Of a stretch of 64,000 bases of DNA, positions 63,987 to 64,000 are shown piece after piece. The position numbers and the translations under genes are program-made. The stretch's first letter is position 1. Every line of letters begins with the position of its first letter. Source of the DNA: Bifidobacterium breve (GTDB lineage Bacteria > Actinomycetota > Acidimicrobiia > Acidimicrobiales > Acidimicrobilacustridaceae). Location of the stretch: contig CAMAQM010000001.1 of the NCBI GenBank assembly GCA_945860545.1, forward strand, positions 1 through 64,000, given 5' to 3'. Below the pieces are notes generated by a model. The model had not been told where the DNA came from. It did no database searches and saw nothing but the letters and a program-made list of their open reading frames with translations.

Positions 63987-64000
63987 GGTGGTCCCTTTCG

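Overview
The window reads as an ordinary, gene-dense piece of chromosome from a high-GC actinobacterium. Markers are a WhiB protein, HspR at the end of a dnaK-grpE-dnaJ operon, a mycobacterial-type dCTP deaminase, the clpS/DUF2017 pair, a PII-AmtB pair with GlnR-like boxes, and many leaderless genes. Overall protein resemblance suggests the class Acidimicrobiia, but that is inference. There is no phage, IS element, CRISPR array or obvious genomic island.

Layout. 1-3.1 kb: a hotdog thioesterase fragment diverging from a double-TetR regulator, a DnaQ-like exonuclease, a DUF5522 gene and a toxin-antitoxin-like pair. 3.3-10.6 kb: TetR-AlkB alkane hydroxylase, an aldo/keto reductase-luciferase-like oxidoreductase pair, a Gfo/Idh dehydrogenase, and an SDR/endonuclease IV-like/sterol-desaturase-like operon. 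10.6-17.7 kb: tRNA-Gly, dcd, an EtfD-like Fe-S membrane oxidoreductase, a cNMP-binding protein, a truncated GlnR-like regulator with amtB-glnK, and gpmA. 17.8-27.4 kb: dnaK-grpE-dnaJ-hspR and clpB, both with HspR-like operators, around a three-gene exported cluster (cupredoxin lipoprotein, beta-helix lipoprotein, DUF1996). 27.5-40.6 kb: purA, purD, purB, purC, purS, purQ, purL, purF, purM and an ACT-malic enzyme, interrupted by one reverse-strand small basic protein. 40.8-43.8 kb: an SLH/phospholipase C fusion, a HAD hydrolase and tRNAs for Phe, Asp and Glu. 43.9-54.2 kb: DUF2017-clpS-ctaA diverging from ctaB and a cytochrome oxidase locus. 54.2-64 kb: ABC exporter, serS, pdxH, a luciferase-like oxidoreductase, a two-component system with its probable secreted target, a CcdA-TlpA thiol-redox pair and whiB.

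The most unusual element is in the oxidase locus. The canonical genes coxB (with fused cytochrome c), ctaD, coxC and subunit IV are preceded by a second COX1-like and a second COX3-like gene. The COX1-like protein keeps the family fold and tail signature but has lost all six metal-ligand histidines. The second most notable signal is a pair of 11-bp-phased GlnR-type box arrays, upstream of the GlnR-like regulator and of amtB. A general feature is that at least eighteen genes have a TAnnnT -10 hexamer 6-8 nt before the start codon, which indicates leaderless transcription and fixes many starts.
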